NCBI GenBank assembly: GCA_012934845.2
Contig: WNNJ02001799.1
Coordinates: 87,922 to 151,921 of the forward strand
Direction of reading: 5' to 3'
Source: Pomphorhynchus laevis
Lineage: Eukaryota > Acanthocephala > Palaeacanthocephala > Echinorhynchida > Pomphorhynchidae
Length of the DNA: 64,000 nucleotides
Shown here piece after piece: positions 1 to 12,936 of the stretch. A program made the translations under genes and the position numbers. How positions within the stretch are numbered: the stretch's first letter is position 1; each line of letters opens with the position of its first letter. The notes beneath the pieces were generated by a model, which was not told where the DNA came from, did no database searches, and saw only the letters and a program-made list of their open reading frames with translations.

Positions 1-45
1 GAGTGGCCAATGCGTGCCAAAGGTGAGCTTACAAGTCCTTAAGAA
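1..45 (-). repeat. 3' end remnant of an L-PHD-B LINE
   Basis: The window opens inside a sequence resembling the antisense 3' terminus of the L-PHD LINEs (GTGGC-AATGCGTGCC then GCTTACAAG). The same end is seen at 59304 and, in sense, at 43350-43372. The rest of the element would lie outside the window. Only about 40 bases support the call. Confidence 0.5.
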
Positions 46-1330
46 TAATAAAAATTATCAAGCTGATAAAAAATAATCCGTAAACGAATTCAGTGTGTTC
101 GTTTAGTCCGTTCGTTCATTTTGTTCGTTCAGTGTGATCGTTCAATATGTTCGTTCACTTCGTCATGCAATTTTCGCCTCAAAAATACCTTCGCATGAAA
201 CCAGACAATTCAACGGAGGATAAATTTATCGACTACTACTGTTTGAAAGAACTATCGGGAGATCCACAATCCGGCCACACTGCAAAAATTCATTGTTAGT
301 TTTTTAGTTTTGCTCATAGATACTTCATCGGAGCACGTCGAACTGTCGGTTACAATCTCACAACGAGAAAATTTCGAACACAATCAGCTAATCTAAACAC
401 CATGCGTAAGTTAAAACAAATTGCAATCTTCTCATCACCTTTTTGCAAAAGCTGATAAAAAATGTCGCTTAATCTATCAACATAGTGATTTGAAAGTTCT
501 TAGAAATTTTCTACGGTTGATTCTGGGATTCCGCTGAGAATAATATAAGTTCTATTAAGGTTTGTTGTCTATTTTTTGGTAGTGAGATGTACTACCCGAG
601 GAACTACTTAATAATTCGAGACGCTTAAGTTCGAGAAGCTTAAGTTCGAGAAGCGTCATTCATTGATTGATTCAAAAATTAAATTTGGAACAGTAGCGAC
701 ATTACTGCCTTTAATAGGTCGACAATGAGATATTGCCAATGGATCAATATCAACGGTTGTTGTTTCTATCGCTCTTTATCGCGTGTGTATTTTATTGTAT
801 GTTATTATATCTCAAACTTTTTTAATTACGAGATTAAAATATAAAATCATGTATTAAAGTTTATCATGGTTGTTATTTGTATCGCTATTTTGTATATTTT
901 ATTAAAATAAAAGCTCTTAATTGAAAATTAATTTTTTTATTAAAGCTCTTAATTGGAATAATAAAGTTATTTAATAATCGTTAATATTATTTTAGCATGC
1001 AATTTTAGAATATTTAAAGGCTTCGTTCAAAGTCAATTTGTTAATCAATGTATACTTAGTTAAGATTAAACCAATAATTTATACAGGGAAGATTGAAGTC
1101 GTGTTATCTTCAAGTTGATTGCATCCATATCACCTTTTCAGATGGTGAAGGGAAATGACAAAGTGTGAAAAGATTGATATTTTTCTTAAAGTATTTACCC
1201 GGTTTGAATAAAAAACGGTTATCCTCGTGGAATAAACATCGAATTAACACATTGACGGCATACTTAAGCATTTATTGACACTTGACTAGAAAAATAAACG
1301 TCCTCGAATAACGTTTTTAAAGGTGGTAGC
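46..1330. other. Gene-free AT-rich DNA with small tandem repeats
   Basis: No gene is visible. A run of GTTCGTTCA-like words lies at about 95-170. A 15-bp unit (TTCGAGAAGCTTAAG) repeats nearly three times at 615-657, and because the unit contains AAGCTT it is also partly self-complementary. Confidence 0.5.
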
Positions 1331-1479
1331 CTTTATTAAAAAATAGTAACATTGCATTTAAATAAATAAATATTTTCTTAATAGAAAGATAACACAATGC
1401 AACATAACAGAACACAACACATCAACCAGTACTTAGACAACGTTCGATACACAGCAGAACCATAATTGTTCATCTGTAG

Positions 1480-3939
1480 TATTCCAAAACCTCCCACAAG
1501 CTGATGTCCAGAGGAATCAGAGCCCTCCAACCAATCCAACTCGCCGCCTTACGACTGAACCACCCGGGGTCTGCCACCCCCCGAAGGATCCAATCGCGGC
1601 GGACGATGCCAGGTAAGCGGGACACGAGCAGCTTCAAGAACCTTAGCCTTTGCTCAGGGGGACGTCCTCTCGAAAAGAAGACTAATCCCGAGATAGCCCA
1701 GGTACTCCAGAGACGTACCTAGGATTTCTCCCTTAATTACAGATGCTGAGCCCGTTTCAGGGCCCATCTAGCTCTCTTCAGGATACGTTTAAGTCTATCC
1801 AGGTCAGCCTTAGCTGACCAGTTCACGGTCACAGAAAATCCCAGGTATCTTACTCGACTAGAAAAGACGGAGTGCTTCGTTGGGCAGTAAGGAGGATAGA
1901 GCAGAGAGTGCTAATCTCTTAAGCTTTTTCTTCGTCGCAGGGGCGCCATGAAAAACAACCACCTGCGATTTCGAGGAGTTTAAAATAAGGTTGGAATTAG
2001 GAAGCTGGTCTTTTAATCTTAAAAAGAACTGGCAGATGTCAGAGACTACGTCTTTGCACCTGCGTCCAGAAAACAGGGCTGTGGTATCATCAGCGTATAC
2101 CACTAGACGTTTTTCGCGTTTAAATATTTTGAACAGTTGAATGGAGGCAGCAAGATACAAGATAGGAGAAAGTGGTGAACCTTGAGGCACTCCTGTAATA
2201 GGGTAGAACTGACGTGCATCAGGGTCGTCTTCATAGAAGAATCGCTTGGTGTACAACAGTATCTCCACCCTGTTAACAATTCTCGCAGGCAACCCGAGGG
2301 ACCTGAGAGAAGAGATCACAAAGGGAATGGAGATACGGTCAAATGCGGCAGAGAAATCAAGGAAAACAGCCACAACGAGTTGATTGCTATTCTCTTGACA
2401 AAACTGCTGCACCTCACCAACTGCTGAATGGACCGAGCGACCTTTGATGAACCCATGGAAACCAGGTGGGATTAAATTATGCCTACTCAGATAGACGCGG
2501 ATTCTACGCGCAAGCGCTTTTTCGTAGATCGAAACGTGGGCATTTTGAATCGAGATGGGCCGCAGGTCTTTTGGAGAGCGAACCGGATTTCTCTTAGGGA
2601 TAAAAATTCTCTTGTCAATATTGATGCCGGCTACATCAGAGGGCGATGCTAAAAGCATAGTGAAGGCTACTTCTCTCCTTAGATCGGTTGTCAAAAGCTG
2701 ACAGACCCGAGAAGAGAGTGGAGCGGTGGACTTGGAGGTGCCCGGAAGAGGACCCCAGGCATTCAGGATCTCTGGAACAGAGAGATCCCTACTCCTGAAG
2801 TCCCCCCAAGGCGGGATTGGTTGCGGTGATTGCGTGGCTCCATAATTATGTAGGGCAAGTGACTCCTCCGAAAACATTAGCAAGACCGATGCTACTAATC
2901 CAACCAGATGCACTCTCCCTCCGACAAACAAATCTCTCTTTCTTGAATATCTTCCAGAAGGAAGACCGGGACGTATTAAGGGAAGCAATGCTTGTCCTAT
3001 CCTTACCCAACTGGAACCTATATCTAGTGCCCCAGTATTCTTTCGAGAGAGATTAACGTGCAGAAGAAGAGAGATTGGGAAGATGGATAATATGTGCAAG
3101 GGTCTTGAGCTTTATTGGAGTGGGATTGAAAAGGCGACCTTTATAGGTAGTCGATAAAATCCCGGTAGCTTGCGAAGAGAGGTAGGAATTGAATTCCGTT
3201 AAACTCTCATTCCCAATTCGGGGGAAGCGCCGGACAGCTGCCTGAAAGACCGCCACTCTGATTGGATCAAAGTGGAATCTCCTCCGAAGCAGCATGTCCT
3301 CTTCTATCCGCCAACGAATTAGGTCATGAGAGGTGGACAGATGTTGACGCGACTGTTCAGTATAGAGGGGTTTTAACAACCATCTCTCGTGAAGCAGTAG
3401 AAGGTCGAGTAGAGAGTTTGTTGTTGAGCAATGAAAGGTAGGGGATGGTGGTTTATAAATAAAGTACCGGTTCCTAGCTCTGCGGAGTGCTGCATTAATC
3501 CAACGACCAGTTCTGTCGTTGAATCACCTAGTACCATGTCATAGCCGCTATCAATGATCCGATCCAGGAGGTCACGATTCTTGTGAATTTTCCCTGGACG
3601 AATGTAGACGTTGGCAAGACTGAAACGTTTACCGTTCTTACAGAGAGAAACTACTAAACAAGAAAGGGCTGGACAAGAATAATTTAAAAGAAGAGAGGAT
3701 CTTAAAGAACATTTAACTAGGGTCAAGAATCCTTGAGATGAAGAGGAGTTAGGCGGGGTTATGTACGGAGTATAGTGGGAACAAATGTGCTTAGAGATGA
3801 ATCGAGTAATGTCCTGGGGGAGACGGATAGACCGCGTCTTTGGAAGGACTATAACATCTGCATCTCGGCCTGAGAGAAGTCTAAGGGCCGAATTCCACTG
3901 AACAATGTTCAGTGAAAAAGGTTCACCGATACTTGACAT
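1480..3939 (-). pseudogene. L-ZK copy 1 ORF2 (endonuclease plus reverse transcriptase)
   Basis: The endonuclease part at 3373-3939 has NIVQWNS, LANVYIRPG and a decayed GDFN-like block (MVLGDS). A linker lies at 3053-3379. The RT at 1858-3099 has the fingers block PKDLRPISIQ, FLDFSAAFDRI (motif A), GVPQGSPLSPILY (motif B) and VYADDTTALF (motif C with both aspartates). A C-terminal conserved stretch continues to about 1500. The frame shifts between endonuclease, linker and RT, and again after 1858, so no single polypeptide is possible. Confidence 0.8.
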
Positions 3940-5217
3940 AGAGTTGGCTCATTTATACGGGAATATCGGACCCTAAACATGGCTAGAGATAGAAGGGTTA
4001 CCTCTCTACCACTAGACAGGTCCACGACCGGCACTACCCCACTAGCAGCATCATCATTTTCCAGAAAGATTACAGGCTGAGAAGAGCCGCTTGCCTTCTT
4101 TTTCTTAAGGTCTATAATCTTTAGAGAGGACACTGTTTCCAAACCAGTACGCTTGTTTGAAACAGCATCTGAACATCTGGAGTCACAGGCTGCGGGCAGC
4201 ATAGGAAGTTGCATAAGTTGGAAATCAAGGCTTCCAGACGGTTACTGGAAGCCTGAATTTTAACATCCATAAGTTTCAAAATATCAATGTCAGTCATCTT
4301 CCGTTCCGACGGTGAAGAAGAAGTAACACTGTGATCAGCTGCAGGACGCTGTTTTGAGCATAGATTAGAATACTTATTAAAAAGAGGACATCTCCTGGAC
4401 CAGGAGGGATGACTATCTCCACAATTACAGCAGCAAAGGGAAGCATCACATTTAACTCCAGAGGTAAGGGAAGAGCAGTTCCCATAAGAACAGAGACCGC
4501 AAATCCTAGGCAGACTGCAAGACGAATCCCTGTGCCCCCACTGGTGACAAATGTTACAGTGAGGATATGCTAAACCATCCTCATCAATCTTAACAAATTT
4601 CAGGTTAAACCCTAGGAATGGGTTCGTACAGGAGCGCTCCAGTATATCTGCTTGAGAGGAATCAGCAGTGGCAAATGCCACAGGGACTTCCAGACCAGCT
4701 TTATTAACTACTCTCTTCAGAGAGGATAGCTTAAATAGCGCTTTGAGGGAGGCTACATCTTCCTCCTCCAAATGAGTAGGGAAGTTTGTAATTTTTAGTG
4801 TAGCCTGAATAGGCTTAACAGAAATCTTACCAGAGTCTTTTAATTTGAGATCAAAATAAGATGCATAATCAGTAAGAAGGTCCGAATTACCGAAAGAAAC
4901 CTTTAAATAATTATCGAATGTTCTACCGAATTAAACAGGATTCTGTTTCGGCACTTTAATGCAAAATCACGAAAGAATACATTAGAAAGATCTTGCCTTT
5001 TTATTGGAATAGTACTAGTGATAATACATAAATTCTTGGCTTTAGGAATAGGGAAAAGAACACCCCCATCAGTATGCAATTTTAAGACATCTCTTACCTT
5101 GAGCTCCACCAGTGTTGAGAACTTACCACCAGGAACAGACGAAAATTCCTTTGAATTTGAACAAATTTTGGAAGTTTTTGATCCTCCGCAAGCGCAACAA
5201 TCGTACATTTTTTGCAT
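3940..5217 (-). pseudogene. L-ZK copy 1 ORF1, nucleic-acid-binding zinc-knuckle protein
   Basis: The first ATG that fits the copy-2 alignment is at 5217 (MQKMYDCCACGG). The N-terminal part contains GGVLFPIPKAKNL, matching GEVLSPIPKMKNL in copy 2. After a frame change, 4121-4771 carries cysteine/histidine knuckles (CNICHQWGHRDSSC, CGLCSYGNC, CCNCGDSHPSWSRRC). Such ORF1 proteins bind element RNA in the Jockey/I groups. Relative to one ORF it is broken at least once near 4800-4900 and again near 4120-4200. Confidence 0.75.
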
Positions 5218-5260
5218 TACATTTGCATGTGGTATTTGAATAACAGTGAAATACAAAAAT

Positions 5261-6484
5261 AAAATGCACAATAACGATGACGCAAATTTTGTGTCGGAGC
5301 CATCAAAGGCTTTTTGTTCCTGCTCAGATTTTCAAGCTGAATGTAACGTAAGTGATCAAAACTCTTCGATTATATCTATGCGGTCTAAGGTCAGTGATGA
5401 TTTATTTTCTTCAAATGATGGGGAGGTACTTTCCCCCATCCCTAAAATGAAAAACCTTGTGATTATTAAAGTTATAAAACCAATTGAAAAGGACAGATTA
5501 TATAACACTTTCCTCCGAGGTTTTGTGGATAATTACAGTAATCGAATTCTTTTTAACAAGGTAAAAAATATTTGCCGGTGAATTGAAGATATCTTTTATC
5601 TCAGCTGACATCTTGAATGCTTACATAGATTATTTTAACAAACTTCACTCGGATCAAGGAGAGCTTATTTGCAACCAGATAAATGCATCCCTTAAAATTA
5701 ATAATTTGCACGTCTCATTGGATGAGGATGACAAAAAGGCTTTGACGAAATAGTTTGGGATTTTCAATCTGCGCCAAATCCTGGGCAGGGATGGCAACCC
5801 TATACAGGTAGGGTTCTGTTCTGTACCCATTGATCGTGCGCAGCTGTTGTCCAAATCCGGTTCAAACCCTTTTATGGGATTCAATCTAAACTTTACTATC
5901 GTCGATATTGATGAGTACACATACCCCCACTGCAGCCGATATCACAAATGGGGACACTGGGCGTCCAGCTGCAGTGGGACGGCCACATGTGGGATGTGTG
6001 GCTGTTCGTCCTGCCTGGCGATTAATTCTACCGACTCGTGCAAGGCCCCTCCGTCCTGCACCAACTGTGGGGGGAGCCATCCGGCCTGGCGCAGGGCCTG
6101 CCCTACGTTCAAAGCCTAAAAAAAGCTTTTATTAAGCCTTCAAAATACAAATCGGCTGCTTCATTTTCTACTGTTTCCGTTGCTCAGATGATGAGTGATT
6201 CAGAAATATCACTTATGGTAGACAAGAAAATTGATTTCTCGCATAAGAGGCTTGAGAGCTTTATATTTATGACAATTAGGGCTAAAAATCCGAATGCAGT
6301 ATTACCGGCTCAACAGTTACACCAGCTTCGAAAAGGGGGCTCGGCCCATCCAGTCCCCCCAATCAAGATTAGAAAACTACTGAAGGCTAAGAGAGGAAAT
6401 GAAGATTTTGCCCTGGGGCAAGTACCTACCCTGGATGGGGCTATTGGTGGGAGGGGCGACCTTCCTGCACCTACCTCTGTCTAG
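5261..6484 (+). pseudogene. L-ZK copy 2 ORF1, zinc-knuckle protein
   Basis: The start is the ATG at 5261 (MHNNDDANF). Residues equivalent to copy 1 (GEVLSPIPKMKNLVII, NRILFN) lie at 5420-5560. The knuckle region at 5847-6119 reads CSRYHKWGHWASSC, CGMCGCSSC and CTNCGGSHPAWRRAC. After a frame change, 6038-6484 carries a charged tail. The knuckle region has less AT bias than its surroundings. It matches copy 1 in motif order, which is why I treat it as one decayed ORF1. Confidence 0.75.
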
Positions 6485-6539
6485 GCAGACAATCCCACTA
6501 CCCAACTAATCCATCACAATACAGAGTACTCGTGATCCT

Positions 6540-8963
6540 TTTTCACTGAATATCCTTCAGTGGAATTCGGTAGGTGCTCCTGCCCTTAGACTTCTATCCG
6601 GTAGAGACTTCAGGAGACGCGGTCTATCCGTCTCCCCCCAGGACATTACTTGATTTATCCCAAAGCATTTCTGTTCACACTATACTCCGTACATAACCCC
6701 ACCTCACTCCTCTTCATCTCAAGGACTCTTGACCTTAGTTAAATGCTCATTAAGGTCCTCCCTCTTATTAAATTACTCGTGTCCAGCCATGTCTTGTCAA
6801 GTAGTTTCACTCTTTGAGAACGGTAAACGCCTCAGTCTAGTCAATGCCTACATCCGTCCAGGGGAGATTCACAAGAACCGTGACCTTCTAAATAGTATCA
6901 TTGACAGCGTCTATGACATGATAATTGGGGACTTCAACGACAGAACTGGTCGTTGAATCAACGCAACACTTCGCAGAGCTAGGAACGGTTATCTTATTCA
7001 CAAACCACCTTCCCTTACCTTTCATTGCACATCAACAAATTCAATCCTCGACATTTTACTGCTTCACTCGAGGTGGCTGTTAAAACCCCTCTATACGGAG
7101 CAGTCGCGTCAACAACTGTCCACCTCTCATGACCTAATTCGTTGGAGAATTGAGGAGGATACGTTGCTTCGAAGAAGGTTTCACTTTGATCCAATCAGAA
7201 TTGTCCTCTTTCAGGAGGCTATCCGACTTTTTCCTCGAATAGGAAATGAGAGTCTCGCCGAATTTAATACCTACCTCTCTTCGCAAGCTACCGCGATTCT
7301 ATCGACAACCTATAAAGGTCGCTTATACAATCCCACTCCGACAAAACTCAAGGTCCTAGCAAAATTGCTTAACCTCCCAAATCTCTCTGCTTCCGCCAGA
7401 CAGACCCTCTCGAATAAATACTGGAGCACTAGATATTGGTTCCAGCTGGGTAGGGATAGGGCGGGTATTGCTCGTCTTAACCCTTCTCAATCTTCATTTT
7501 GGAAGATTTTCAAGAAGGATAAATTTGTTTATTGGAAGGAAAGGGCATTGGGTTGGATAGGTAATATAGGCCTTGATAAAGTTTTGGAGGAGTAACTTGC
7601 ACTACACAACTATGGAGCCACTCTATCACCTCAACCAATCCCGCCTTGGTGTAACTTCAGGAGTAGGGATCTATCTGTTACGGATATCCTTAACTCCTGG
7701 GGTCCACTCCCGGGCACTCCAAATCCGTCGCTCCACTTTCTTCTCGGATCTGTCAGCTTTTGACAGCTGATCAGAGAAGAGAGGAGGCTAACAATGCTGT
7801 TAGCCTCCCCATCCTATGTAGCAGACATCAATATTAGTAAGCGTGTTTTTATTCCTAAGAAAAAATCCTGCTCATGCCCTAAAGATCTGCGACCCATTTC
7901 GATTCAAAATGCCCTCGTGTCGATTTACGAAAAAGCGCTTGCGCGTAAAATCCGCGACTATTTAAGTAGGCGTAATTTGATCACTCCAGGTTTTCATGGA
8001 TTCGTCAAAGGTCGCTCGGTCCATTAATCAGTTGGTGATATGGAGCAGTTTTGTCGGGATAATAGCCATCGTCTAGTTGTGGCTGTTTTCCTTGACTTTT
8101 CTGCTGCATTTGACCGCATCTCCATTCCTTTTGTGATTTCTTCTCTCAGGTCCCTCGGGTTGCCTGCGAGAATTGTGAACAGAGTGGAGATCCTGCTGTA
8201 TATCAAGCGATTTTACTATGAAGACGACCCTGATGCGCGTCAGTTCTACCCTATTACAGGTGTGCCTCAAGGTTCCCCACTTTCTCCTATCTTGTACCTT
8301 GCTGCCTCCAATAACCTATTTAAATCATTTAAACGCGAACAACATCTAACAGGTGTACGCTGATGACACCACGACCATGTTTACTGGATACAAGTGTAAA
8401 GACGTAGTCTCTGACATCAGCCGGTTCTTTTTAAGATTAAAAGACCAGCTCCCACCATGCAATCTTTTGTTAAACTCCGCTAAATCGCAGGTGGTAGTCT
8501 TTCATGGCACCCCTGCTACAAACCAAAAACTTAAGAGATTAGCACTCTCTGCGCTCTCCTCCATATTTGCCTCTGAACCACTCCCTACCTTTACAAGTCG
8601 AGTAAAATACCTGGGGTTCACCGTTACGATGAACTGGTAGGCAAAAGCTGACCTGGATAGACTTAAACGTATTCTGAAGAAAGCTAGGTGGGCCCTGAAA
8701 CGGGCTCAACATCTGTCGTTGAATGGGAAAACCCAGGTGCGCCTTCGGGGCACCTGGACTATCTCGGGATTAGTCTTCTTTTCGAGAGGACGTCCCCCAG
8801 AGCAAAGACTAAGGTTCCTAAGCTCCTCGTCTCTCGTTTACCCAGCATAGTCCGCACCGATTGGATTCTTCGGGGGGGGGGTGAAAGACCCCGGGTGGTT
8901 CAGTCGGAAGGCGGCGTGTTGGATTGGTTGGGGGCTCAGATCCCCCTGGATTTGAGGCCATAA
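6540..8963 (+). pseudogene. L-ZK copy 2 ORF2 (endonuclease plus reverse transcriptase)
   Basis: The endonuclease remnants include ILQWNS (about 6548), LVNAYIRPGE (6837) and DMIIGDFNDRTGR (6917-6956), which keeps the GDFN core lost in copy 1. The RT has PKDLRPISIQNA, FLDFSAAFDRI, GVPQGSPLSPILY and, after a frame change at about 8350, MYADDTTTMF. A stop interrupts the segment after GRSVH near 8026. The C-terminal block ends near 8963. It is clearly inactive. Confidence 0.8.
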
Positions 8964-8999
8964 ATGTTGGGAAGGCGCTGAAGATTGGTGAAAGAATTT

Positions 9000-9870
9000 T
9001 TTTGTTTGCTAACTAAGCTGAATGCTTTGACTTTTTCATGTATTCATTTATTTTTGGTGATATAACAAATTCTTTTTTATTTATTTATAGTGAAACTTTT
9101 ATTTTTAGTCTGTAACACATCAAAGCATATATCATCTAGTTGCTAAATTTGAATTTTTAACTTGAAAATTATTTTTTTATAATTTTCGTAAATTTTGAAT
9201 AACTCTGTACAGAAACCTTTCAGGTAAGAAAAGCTCTTAATTGGGAATAACTATTGTAACTCGAAAAAACCCTTAATAGGAAATAACCTTCCCAATTGTA
9301 GATAAAAATATATTATTAAACAGTAGTTTCAGTGCCGCATTCTAAAGAATAGCAATATTAAATAATACAATCGAAATATAATGTCTATTATGTAGAAACA
9401 AGTATAGGCTTTACTGATACGAAAAAGAAAATTTTTACTTTATTTAAAAAATACAATAGTTTGATAGCTCCTGTTATCGAACAAAGAACAATTTATTCAA
9501 TAAATTTTCAAACGCTACTGTGCTCCTCACCAGATGATTGTAATAACTTATTAGTTTGATTTTTATATAGTTAAAAAGTTAATAGTTATTTATAGTAATT
9601 TTATTAAATCACTTATTAGTTTTGAAACAAAGTTGCTTCGTGATAACTAATTCTTATTTCTTTAATAAATTAAATAATTTAATTAAAATAAATAAATTAA
9701 TTATTTTAATTAATTCTTATTTTTACACATTAAGAATAATGTTGGGGGATTTGCAAAGAAACAAAAGAAAAAATTTAAGTACGCAATGCCTAAAAACTAG
9801 CAGAGATTATACATACAATCGATTCAATCAGTTGAGATAATCAGCGACAAATTTACCAGCTTAAACACAC
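9000..9870. other. AT-rich DNA without a visible gene
   Basis: It begins with probable L-ZK 3' UTR and continues as A/T-rich sequence. The phrase CTCTTAATTG occurs here (about 9233) and also twice near 911-955, outside the other end of the L-ZK pair. This may be a shared flank or tail. No coding sequence is supported. Confidence 0.4.
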
Positions 9871-9879
9871 AAAAGTGTA

Positions 9880-12850
9880 AATGGGAGGACGTAAGAATGC
9901 AGCTACCACCGACACTAAATGTGCTCAACTGCAAGTACAGTGATCGACATACCACTGCCGCGTCTAAACCACAATCGCCAGCGACAACCGTAAGTCAGAA
10001 GAAACTTCCTCTGTGGATTTGATGGTAACAAGCTAATCTGCAAACTCTCCCCTCAGCACATATCAACCTGCAACACGTCTACTTTAACTTCCCCCATGTC
10101 GTTTCCGAAGTCTTTCTATACCCACTGATACTATCACCATATACACTTCCCATCCCATACCATCTTCACTCCCCGACACCCACCGTCCCTCCCTCCTGTC
10201 TCGTTACTCAATAACCTACATCCATCAATCAATATCACATCCACCAACCTCCACGATCCTTCCACTCATATCCATTCATCACATCGCTTGACACCATGTA
10301 TATTATTCGTATCCTCCTTGTTTTCGCTGTCGAACCTACTCCCTTCATATCTTCAACTCCCAGATCTCCTCTCGTGACATAATTCACTCACGTCACTCGT
10401 TCTCCTTCACTGAAACGCTTTCCTTCTCGACCATGATCACTCCTTCCACCTCCCTATCTCCACAAGCACTTCTCGACCATGATGTTTCAGTCTTCAGATC
10501 CATCCAATCGTCTCTTATTCATGCGGATAACCCATCCTTTTTCAATGGCATCACTCCTGTCTCATTCATCCGCCTAAACAAATCTTTACAATCAAATCCT
10601 TCTCAGCCCCGTCTTCTGAAAAATTTATTCAAGCATTGTTTTCACACGTTTTCTGTCCTCTCATAACGATTTATACTCATATCCTCTTCAGCCACTCGCA
10701 TTTTCTCCTAACGCACCCTTTCCGAAATCGCTAATATCACCACCACACACGTTTCCTCCTCGGCCTCCTCAACACTAGATCTATTATCCATAAATCCAAT
10801 ATCTTAACCAAGCAATCCATAGACCTCTTCTGTCTCATCGAATCTTGGCACTCCGATTCCGATAACCTCTCCATTCGCCGTCTGCTCTCTTTCAGTTGCG
10901 CACTAGTCGAATTCGCACGCCCCTCAGCTCAACGCTTTCTAAATTCTCTAATCATGGCGGCATTATCGCACTCGCCCGTCACCCAGCGTCTCCTCGCAAA
11001 ATCACTCTCCTTTTAGTCCTTGTCCTTTTTAATCGATCACGTGTCGTTCTTCTAGCCCGATCACTCTGGATATCGCCATTGTATACCGTTCTGGGTCATC
11101 AGCTCTACTTCCGTAAATTTTACTAAACTAGCCGACCTCTTGTCCCACTGCTCTTTGTCCTCCATCCCTTCACTCCTTCTTGGCGACTTCTACCGATTCC
11201 ATTCAGTTCATCAACATACTATCCAACTACAACTACAAACTCATGTCCACTGCCCCCGCAGATATCCTTGGCGGAGCACTCGACCTCATAGCGATCATCC
11301 CTTCACTCGTTCTTGGCGACTTCTACTGATTCCATCCGATTCATCAACATTATATCCAACTATAATTACAAACTCATGTCCATTGCACCCGCAGATATCC
11401 TTGGCGGAGCACTCAACATCATAGCTGTTCCCGATCGTTTTGCTGCCTACACCTCACTGCACATATCCGATCCTGGCCTATCCGATTACGTTCTCGTCAC
11501 CCTTGATCTCACTTCAAACCACTCCCCGCCTCAAACATCTACCATCATACGTCGCTCTTGGAGAAATCTTGACATCTCCCTTCTCCGCTATACCTTACTC
11601 AAATCATCTAAAGCTTCACCCATAATAACATATTCACATCATGATCTTGCCTTTCTTTTCGATTCTGAACTCACATCCATTCTCGATATTCTCTTGCCCT
11701 TCAAGCCTCACCCTCACCGTCGCTTGCACCGAGCCACATGGCTTGACATCCAATGCCTACTCTCAAAGCTTCGAATCCATCATGCTTTTCGAGTCTATCA
11801 CTGCACTCTCAGACGTGATATCCGCTCAATATCTCCGTCTCGCCATGATTCTTATCACGATCTTCGCCTATCTCACATCTACCTACTACGTACCAAATGA
11901 AACTCCATCTGACAGCATAAAATGATCACTTCATTCAACTCTAAGTCTCTCTGGCATACTTTTAACTCAATCATTGCTCGCTACTCTTCGTCTTGCAACA
12001 TCAATCCCCATGATTATTCGTCATTTCTCCAAACCAAAATATCCACGTTGCTGTGTCACACCCCGTCTCCATCAAATCCCACGCATATCAGCCTCGCCTT
12101 ATCATCCCAGAACTCTTTCATCTTCTCCCTGTCTCACCTGCGAAGTCGCATCTGTCATGATGTCCTTCAACAAAACCTCACCTAACGATCTTCTGCCAAC
12201 GCCCATACTTAAATCAATATGCTAATCGATAACCTTTTCCTAACCACCTTGTTTAACTCGTACATTCGAAGTCGCATCTTCTCTTTACACTAGAAACCAC
12301 CCACCATCCGTCGTCCCTTTGTTAAAAAACAATCACTCGATCCCTCCCATTCGTCTAGATATTGCCCCATTTCACTACTCCCTACTCTTTCTAAGCTTTT
12401 AGAACGCCTTATATTAATACGGATTAACGCTTATCTCTCTTCATCCAATCTGAACTCTCCTTTACAATACGCTTTCCGTTCTAATCAATTCACCGAAATC
12501 GACTGCATGAAAGTTTACGACCTACTCATTTCTCGTGACAAGGCTCTATACGGTGTTCTCATCTCACTCGATCTCCCTTTCGCCTTCGTCAGTCACTCCA
12601 TCCTCCTTTCTCGCCTTCATTATGATTACAGCTTTTCTTCCTCCTCCGCGTTCCAGAATGCGTTCCCGTCATTCCCTTCTACTCCGCGTTCCAGATTACT
12701 CCAAGAACTAAGGTCTCTGATCCTTCCTCGTCGCCTCCCACCACTCGACTGGAATCTGCTCCCTCTTGACGTCTGCCGCGCTCCCTCTTTTCTTACATTC
12801 AAACACCGCCTCCGTTCCCACCTTATCGACGCATGGCTTAGATTTTTGAT
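9880..12850 (+). mobile_element. L-PHD-A LINE, decayed copy
   Basis: It starts with the ORF1 N-terminus (TKCAQLQVQ, the beginning of the PHD-like finger also seen at 38740). ORF1 C-terminal text follows at 10433-10666 (NSLSPQARLDHDVSAF-like). Endonuclease pieces lie at 10750-11500 (LITLDLxSNHSPP-like) and RT pieces at 11900-12640 (LLISRDKALYG). It jumps from RT to the last C-terminal exon-like block at 12640-12830, so a large part of the RT is deleted. Many frame breaks. The terminal hairpin is missing: it stops about 30 bp short of the next element. Confidence 0.8.
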
Positions 12851-12936
12851 TTTTATTAAAAAAAAAGATTTATTTTAACGTGGCAAATGCGTGCCAGCGC
12901 ACGCTTACATGACCACAACAAAAACAAAACTGTGAA

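Larger units (their letters stand above)
1330..5217 (-). mobile_element. L-ZK LINE copy 1 (zinc-knuckle non-LTR retrotransposon), near full length
   Basis: On the minus strand are, in order, an ORF1 with zinc knuckles, an APE-like endonuclease and a reverse transcriptase, followed by an untranslated tail containing AATAAA near 1340. The RT half is closely similar to the inverted copy at 5261-9000. Family: ORF1 zinc knuckles plus an RT with GVPQGSPLSP and YADD suit the Jockey/I/R1 side of LINEs, but I cannot fix the clade. The frame changes several times, so it is probably dead. The 3' limit is approximate. Confidence 0.8.
5261..9000 (+). mobile_element. L-ZK LINE copy 2, head to head with copy 1
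   Basis: This is a plus-strand copy of the same family, beginning where copy 1 begins. The order is ORF1 (5261-6484), endonuclease (about 6545-7080), RT (7160-8640) and a C-terminal block to 8963. The C-terminal block matches copy 1 in reverse (CCCGGGTGGTTCAGTCG appears in both). The RT proteins agree over long stretches, while the ORF1 N-termini have diverged strongly. There are several frame breaks and stops. The 3' UTR probably runs somewhat past 9000. Confidence 0.8.
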
